This document shows positions 59,536-64,000 of a stretch of 64,000 bases of DNA, in pieces. A model generated the notes under the pieces. That model saw nothing but the letters and a program-made list of their open reading frames with translations. It ran no database searches and was not told where the DNA came from. Numbering within the stretch: position 1 is the stretch's first letter; each line of letters begins with the position of its first letter. A program made the translations under genes and the position numbers. Origin of the DNA: Sandaracinus amylolyticus (GTDB lineage: Bacteria > Myxococcota_A > Polyangia > Polyangiales > Sandaracinaceae); the NCBI RefSeq assembly GCF_021631985.1, contig NZ_CP070225.1, positions 3,906,001 to 3,970,000 on the forward strand. The letters run 5' to 3'.

Positions 59536-62088
59536 ATGCGGGCGCCGTCCGCCGCGCGCCTCCTGGCGCTCCTCGCGCCGCTCACGCTGATCGCCGTCGC
59601 GATCGCGCAGCTCTGGCCCGGCCTCTCGGCGGATCTGTCCCCGCCGATCAGCTGGGATCACGGCTCGCACTTCGGGAAGGCCGCGCTCGTCTGGGACGAG
59701 CTGCTCCCGTGGCTGCGCGGCTGGACCGATCGCGTCGAGGCGGGCGTCCCGCAGCACACGCTCTACACGCCGACCGGGACGATCTGGATCCTCCTGTTCC
59801 GGCTCTTCACGCCGCACCTCGAGTGGCACCAGACGTACGCGCTCGCGTTCGTCGGCTTCCGCGCCCTCGTCTCGCTCTCGGTCTACCGGCTCGCGCGCGT
59901 CGCGGGCGCGGGCCGGATCGGCGCGGTCGCGGCGGGCCTCCTGATGCTCGCCGACTGGGGCGACCACAGCGAGGGCGGCTGGTTCTACGACGTGCTCTTC
60001 GGCGTGTGGCCGATGGCGCTCGCGATGAGCGTGTTCTTCCTCGGTCTCGCGGATCTGCTCGCGTTCCTCGACGGAGGCCGGCGCGCCCAGGGCGCTCGCG
60101 CGATGGCGCTGCTCGGCATCGCGCTCTTCTCGCACCAGGCGAGCTTGCTCGCGCTCGGCGCGATCGGGCCCGCGCTGCTCGTCTCGCGCGCGGTCGAGCA
60201 GCCGCACCTCCGGCGCGACGTCGCGCGGTTGACGTCGGTGTTCATCGTCGCGGGGCTCGTCGCGTGCTGGTGGATGCTGCCGATGTTCGCGCACACCGCG
60301 TGGATGGACGATCACGGGCAGCTCTATCGCAGCGCGCCCGACATCGGCGCGCGCTTCCTCGACGGCACCGGCATCTTGAACGGCGGGCCCTGGGTCGGTC
60401 CGCTGACCGGGCTCGGGCTGCTGATGGGCGTGCTCACGCGCGGGCATCGCCGCGTGCTCGCGGTGGGCGCGCTGATCGCGATGTTGATCGCGACCCCGGC
60501 CTGGCTCCTGCAGCTCGATATGGTGCGATGGCTGCCGCCGCTCGGACGCATCGTGTTCCCCCGCATGATGATGATCGCGAAGCCGCTGCTCTTCGCGCTC
60601 GCGGGATGCGTGGTGCACGACCTCGTCGCGCGCGTCACGCCGATGCTGTCGCGCACGTGGTCGACGTGGCGCGGTCGCGTCAGCCTCGCGCTCACGATCG
60701 CACTGTGCGCGCCCTTCCTCGCCGACGCCCCCGAGACGCTCGCGCGCGTGCTGATCACGCGAGAGGCGACGTACACCAGCACGCTGCCCGACTGGGAGGA
60801 TCGCCGCGCGACGTGGGCATGGTTGCGCGCGCAACCCTCGTCGCCCTTCTTCCGCGTGCTCCACTTCGATCAGAGCACGCACCTCCCGCAAGCGGCGCCG
60901 GCGTTCTCGGGGCATCCCGGGCTCGTCCACGGCGTGCTCGTCGGCGAAGCGTTCCGCAACACGCCCGACACCCTCGATCCCGACGCGCTGCGTGCGATCA
61001 ACGTGCGCTACGTCGTCGCGACCTCGCTGCCCGGCGAGCTGCGGCGCGCCGCGCACGAGGTGCAGCGCTTCGGCGACCAGCGCGTGTTCGAGCTCGAGGG
61101 CTGGACCGGTGCGGTGGTGGTCGATGCGAGCACCGGTGCGCGCGCGGACGTGACGAACCTCGAGCGCGAGCGCGTGGTGTTCGATCCGCGCATCGCTTCG
61201 ACCGGACACACGGCGCGCGAGGTGATCGTGCGGCGCGCGTTCGCGCCCGGATGGCGCGCCTACGCCAACGGTCGCGAGCTGACGATCACGCCCGAGCCGG
61301 TGCCCGGCAGCGCGCGCCTGCGGCTCATGCGCGTCGAGGTGCCGGAGGGCGCGTCACGGGTGGAGCTCCGCTACGGCGCGCTCTTCTTCCCGACCGCGAT
61401 GGGCATCCTGCTCACGCTGATCGGCGTGCTCGCGATCGCGCTCTACGCCGCGTGGCCGCGCGTCCCCGGGCGACATCGCGCGCGCGTGATCGCGCTGCGG
61501 GATCGCATCTGGGATCGCGTGCCGCTGCGCGTCCGCGACAACGCGCATCGCATCGTGATCGCCCTGCCCTTCCTCGCGATCGCGCTCGCGATGCTCCGCG
61601 CCGCGTCGGGCCATCACTTCGCGTACGATCTCGAGCACGCGCGTGTCTCGATCCGCCACGACGACGGGCGCACCGAGCTCTGCACCGACCACCCGCCCGA
61701 CGACGACGGATGGCAGTGCGCGTCGGCGCCGCACGTCTCGATCCGACGCACGTCGCAGATCGTCGACGGCTGGTTCCGCGGCTGCATCACCGCGCATCCG
61801 CCGCCCAGCGGGACGCTCGTGATCGAGTGGCCCGAGGCACCGCTGCGCGGCGCGCTGCGCGTCGGCGCGGGGATCAGCGACGAGACGCACGCCGGAGGCT
61901 TCGGCGCGCCGCTCGAGATGAGCGTCGTGATCGACGACGCCGAGCGCGCGCGCCTCGTGATCCCGAACGGCCGCGAGTGGGTGCAGCAGGACGTCGAGAC
62001 CCGTGGCGGCACCCACGCGCTGCGCATCGAGATCGACGCCGAGGACCCGAATCGTCGCTGGCTCTGCTTCGACGCGATTTCGCGCTGA
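59536..62088 (+). CDS. Large polytopic membrane protein with C-terminal beta domains
   Basis: An 850-residue protein: about twelve helices in the first 480 residues (ARLLALLAPLTLIAVAIAQL first), a loop rich in His/Asp (HFDQSTHLPQAAPAFSGHPG), then periplasmic beta-rich parts (AFAPGWRAYANGRELTITPE as in YfhO-like proteins), a helix pair (GILLTLIGVLAIALYAAWP and a second about 70 residues later) and a final beta sandwich. DWGDHSEGGWFYDVLFGVWP and PRMMMIAKPLLFALAG are notable. It resembles a YfhO/6-pyruvoyl-type GT-C protein. Co-transcribed with the DPM1-type gene. Confidence 0.78.
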   Translation: MRAPSAARLLALLAPLTLIAVAIAQLWPGLSADLSPPISWDHGSHFGKAALVWDELLPWLRGWTDRVEAGVPQHTLYTPTGTIWILLFRLFTPHLEWHQTYALAFVGFRALVSLSVYRLARVAGAGRIGAVAAGLLMLADWGDHSEGGWFYDVLFGVWPMALAMSVFFLGLADLLAFLDGGRRAQGARAMALLGIALFSHQASLLALGAIGPALLVSRAVEQPHLRRDVARLTSVFIVAGLVACWWMLPMFAHTAWMDDHGQLYRSAPDIGARFLDGTGILNGGPWVGPLTGLGLLMGVLTRGHRRVLAVGALIAMLIATPAWLLQLDMVRWLPPLGRIVFPRMMMIAKPLLFALAGCVVHDLVARVTPMLSRTWSTWRGRVSLALTIALCAPFLADAPETLARVLITREATYTSTLPDWEDRRATWAWLRAQPSSPFFRVLHFDQSTHLPQAAPAFSGHPGLVHGVLVGEAFRNTPDTLDPDALRAINVRYVVATSLPGELRRAAHEVQRFGDQRVFELEGWTGAVVVDASTGARADVTNLERERVVFDPRIASTGHTAREVIVRRAFAPGWRAYANGRELTITPEPVPGSARLRLMRVEVPEGASRVELRYGALFFPTAMGILLTLIGVLAIALYAAWPRVPGRHRARVIALRDRIWDRVPLRVRDNAHRIVIALPFLAIALAMLRAASGHHFAYDLEHARVSIRHDDGRTELCTDHPPDDDGWQCASAPHVSIRRTSQIVDGWFRGCITAHPPPSGTLVIEWPEAPLRGALRVGAGISDETHAGGFGAPLEMSVVIDDAERARLVIPNGREWVQQDVETRGGTHALRIEIDAEDPNRRWLCFDAISR

Positions 62089-62194
62089 CCTACGCGCGCG
62101 GTGCACGTCGCGTGGGTGGCACGAGAGCACGGTGCCCGCGCGCGACGCGATCGACGTCGCGTTCCGCATCGCGGGCACCGTCGTGCGACGTGGA

Positions 62195-63442
62195 TCAGAA
62201 CAGGATCGGATCGGTCGAGACCTCACCCGGATCTTCGACGAGCCAGGTGAACGAGTCGATCAGCGTGAGCGAGTCGAGATCGGGATCGCCCGCGTCCCAG
62301 ATGGCGAAGCGCAGCGTGATGATCGATCCGCCCTCGACCGGCACCTGCGTGCGCAGCCAGCCCGTCGACGCGCCGACCGGGCCGGCGTTCCCCGGGATCC
62401 CAAGGAACGGCGGCTGAACCCCGCACTCCGCGCTGTCGTCGTAGCTCGTGCTCGCGAGCGGTCCGGTGCCGAGGTCGCACGCGAAGTTGCGTCCACCGAA
62501 GTTCCCCGGCGAGCACGCGCGGAGCAGCGAGTTGTTGACGCTGACCTTGTTGCCCGCGGTGTCGAACACGATGTTGCCGTCGCTCGAGCCCTCGGGGCGC
62601 GGCTCCATCAGCACGACGAAGAAGTCGTTGTACTCGGAGCAGATGAAGTCCGGGTACTCGTACGTGAAGAAGTTGGACTCGAACTGCAGGCCCGCCGCGT
62701 TCGACGGAACCCGCACCCGCACCTCGAGCGCGATCGGATCGTAGACGTCGCCGGCCACGACGCCGGGGCACGCCGGCGACCGTCGATCGAGCCCCGCGGG
62801 CCACGCGCCCTGCGGCTCGTCGGTGTAGACGTCGCAGCCCGTCGTGAAGCCCGGCTGACCGGGCGCGCGCGCCGCGCCCGACGAGAGCCCGAGCATCGTC
62901 CCGCCGCCGCGGGCCGAGAGCGCGCCGAACTGCGGCATCATCGCGTGCTGATCGGGGTCGGCGGGAGCGCCGCTGCCGTCGGCGCGGGTCCAGCGCGCCG
63001 AGAGCACGCCCCACTCGCGCGTCGTCTCCGTGGTGAAGCGGCAGAGGCCGACCGCGCGCGCGCCGTCGCTCGGATCGTCGGACGCGAGCGCGAGCCCGAC
63101 GTCGCACGCCTCGGCGGTGGTCGCGACTCCGTCGCGGCAGTCCTCGTCGACCGAGTTGCCGGGATCGTCGAACGCGCCCGGGTTGATCTGCGGCGAGCAG
63201 TCGTAGCAATCGCCCATCGCCTCGGTCCAACCGTCGCCGTCGACGTCGTCGTCGCGCGTGCCCTCGTAGCAGCCCGCATCGACGCGCGGGCGCGGGTCAC
63301 CCCCGTCGACGCCGGGCGGGAGGACGACGCCACCGTCGCTGTCTCCGCGCGGAGGACGCGTGCCTGGATCGCGGTCGGTGCAACCCGCTGCGGTCACGAG
63401 CATCGCGACCGTCAGAACCCCACTGCAAGACAACTGGCGCAT
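62195..63442 (-). CDS. Choice-of-anchor-L-like surface lipoprotein with MopE region
   Basis: A 415-residue lipoprotein: signal peptide ends VTAAGC (Cys21). A Gly/Pro/Asp linker is followed by a MopE-like region (DDVDGDGWTEAMGDCYDCSP, then NSVDEDCRDGVATTAEACDV), and then a domain from about 135: LEVRVRVPSNAAGLQFESNF, FTYEYPDFICSEYNDFFVVL, TQVPVEGGSIITLRFAIWDA. These match the choice-of-anchor-L domain of secreted proteins. GGAGGG is eight bases upstream of ATG 63442; GTG 63457 would be the alternative. It is followed upstream by a near-identical C-terminal domain of a second gene. Confidence 0.85.
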   Translation of the reverse strand: MRQLSCSGVLTVAMLVTAAGCTDRDPGTRPPRGDSDGGVVLPPGVDGGDPRPRVDAGCYEGTRDDDVDGDGWTEAMGDCYDCSPQINPGAFDDPGNSVDEDCRDGVATTAEACDVGLALASDDPSDGARAVGLCRFTTETTREWGVLSARWTRADGSGAPADPDQHAMMPQFGALSARGGGTMLGLSSGAARAPGQPGFTTGCDVYTDEPQGAWPAGLDRRSPACPGVVAGDVYDPIALEVRVRVPSNAAGLQFESNFFTYEYPDFICSEYNDFFVVLMEPRPEGSSDGNIVFDTAGNKVSVNNSLLRACSPGNFGGRNFACDLGTGPLASTSYDDSAECGVQPPFLGIPGNAGPVGASTGWLRTQVPVEGGSIITLRFAIWDAGDPDLDSLTLIDSFTWLVEDPGEVSTDPILF

Positions 63443-63517
63443 GGTGAAGCCCTCCACCCCGCACGAGACTCTACTCGTGCGTGCAAGCCCCCCGAGGCCC
63501 GTCCCGTGAGAGACCGA

Positions 63518-64000
63518 TCAGAACAGAACGGGATCGGTCGACGCCTCACCGGGATCTTCGACGAGCCACGTGAACGAGTCGATCAACGTGAGCGAGTCGA
63601 GATCGGGATCGCCCGCGTCCCAGATGGCGAAGCGCAGCGTGATGATCGATCCACCCTCGACCTGCACCTGGGTGCGCAGCCACCCCGTCGACGCGCCGAT
63701 CGGTCCGCGCGGCGGCACCGGCAGGTCGGGGTTCTGCCCGCAGTCCGCGGAGTCGTCGTAGCTCGTGTCGGCGAGCGACTCGGTGCCGAGGTCGCACGCG
63801 AAGGTGCGTCCTCCGTGCGTGCCCGGCGTGCATGCGCGCAGCAGCGTGCTGTTGACGCTGACCTTGTTGCCCGCGGCGTCGAAGACGATGTTGCCGTCGC
63901 GCGAGCCCCCGGGGCGCGGCTCCATCAGCACGACGAAGAAGTCGTTGTACTCGGAGCAGATGTAATACGGGTACTCGTACGTGAAGAAGTTGGACTCGAA
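63518..64000 (-). CDS. Choice-of-anchor-L-like lipoprotein, 5' part outside window (partial)
   Basis: Only the C-terminal 160 codons are in the window, minus strand, stop at 63518. The sequence (FFTYEYPYYICSEYNDFFVV, then NIVFDAAGNKVSVNSTLLRA and GGSIITLRFAIWDAGDPDLD) is almost identical to the end of the gene at 62195. The two stand in tandem, 75 bp apart. The 5' part with signal peptide and MopE region must lie beyond the right edge. Confidence 0.85.
   Translation of the reverse strand, partial: FESNFFTYEYPYYICSEYNDFFVVLMEPRPGGSRDGNIVFDAAGNKVSVNSTLLRACTPGTHGGRTFACDLGTESLADTSYDDSADCGQNPDLPVPPRGPIGASTGWLRTQVQVEGGSIITLRFAIWDAGDPDLDSLTLIDSFTWLVEDPGEASTDPVLF

Overview
The window is very GC-rich DNA with no prophage, insertion sequence or CRISPR array that I can see. 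The gene content points to a myxobacterium, most likely a Sandaracinaceae-like lineage; this is inferred, not searched. Supporting signs are secreted lipoproteins with RCC1 repeats, two Hanks-type Ser/Thr kinases, PEGA domains, MopE-type Cys/Asp motifs, choice-of-anchor-L-like lipoproteins and a MYXO-CTERM-like tail (Cys, hydrophobic helix, RRRR). Coding density is high, most genes abut or overlap by a few bases, and long open frames opposite or out of frame with real genes are a composition artefact.

Layout. 1-8.5 kb: DUF2267 fragment, alpha/beta hydrolase, FAD oxidoreductase, membrane protein plus Ser/Thr kinase, and a Uup-type ABC-F ATPase. 8.7-11.7 kb: a tight three-gene set encoding a secreted phospholipase-A2-like protein, a parvulin-type foldase lipoprotein and a trypsin-like protease. 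11.6-15 kb: AraC regulator divergent from an NmrA-like reductase, then a TetR regulator with a 32-bp operator-like palindrome touching its start codon, and an SDR dehydrogenase. 15-20.5 kb: S41-type lipoprotein, divergent cysteine genes (serine acetyltransferase and cysM), then osmC and a PAS-STAS gene enclosed by two copies of a roughly 70-bp inverted element. 20.5-26.5 kb: PEP carboxylase, a charged unknown protein, an NMO/2-nitropropane-dioxygenase-like enzyme, a small P-loop kinase, a 103-bp tandem repeat and a HAD phosphatase. 26.6-31 kb: two lipoprotein/TPR genes, an RCC1 lipoprotein and a YebC regulator. 31-32.4 kb: alpha/beta hydrolase and tRNA-Asp(GTC) with promoter and terminator.

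32.4-38.6 kb: a minus-strand run consisting of a small membrane protein, a PEGA protein, an RCC1 lipoprotein, a kinase with a C-terminal PEGA domain, a 31-residue single-helix peptide and an HD-domain protein. 38.6-44 kb: a degenerate trypsin-fold protein, a diheme cytochrome/beta-helix lipoprotein pair and trpE. 44-62.1 kb: a GT4 trehalose-synthase-like enzyme followed by an envelope-glycan-like cluster of at least five large polytopic membrane proteins (GT39 or YfhO type), a SAM methyltransferase, a polyprenol-phosphate sugar synthase (DPM1 type), a membrane-anchored sulfatase-fold enzyme, and two paralogous single-pass proteins with C-terminal discoidin-like domains. 62.2-64 kb: a tandem pair of choice-of-anchor-L-like lipoproteins, the second cut by the window edge.

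How they may work together. The 44-62 kb block reads as a lipid-linked-sugar surface modification pathway: DPM1 would load a sugar on polyprenol phosphate and the multi-pass GT-C-like enzymes would use it outside the membrane. The phospholipase/foldase/protease trio reads as a secreted enzyme with dedicated folding and processing partners. Both are inferences from domain content and spacing. Two genes appear to start at CTG codons that overlap the upstream TGA stop.
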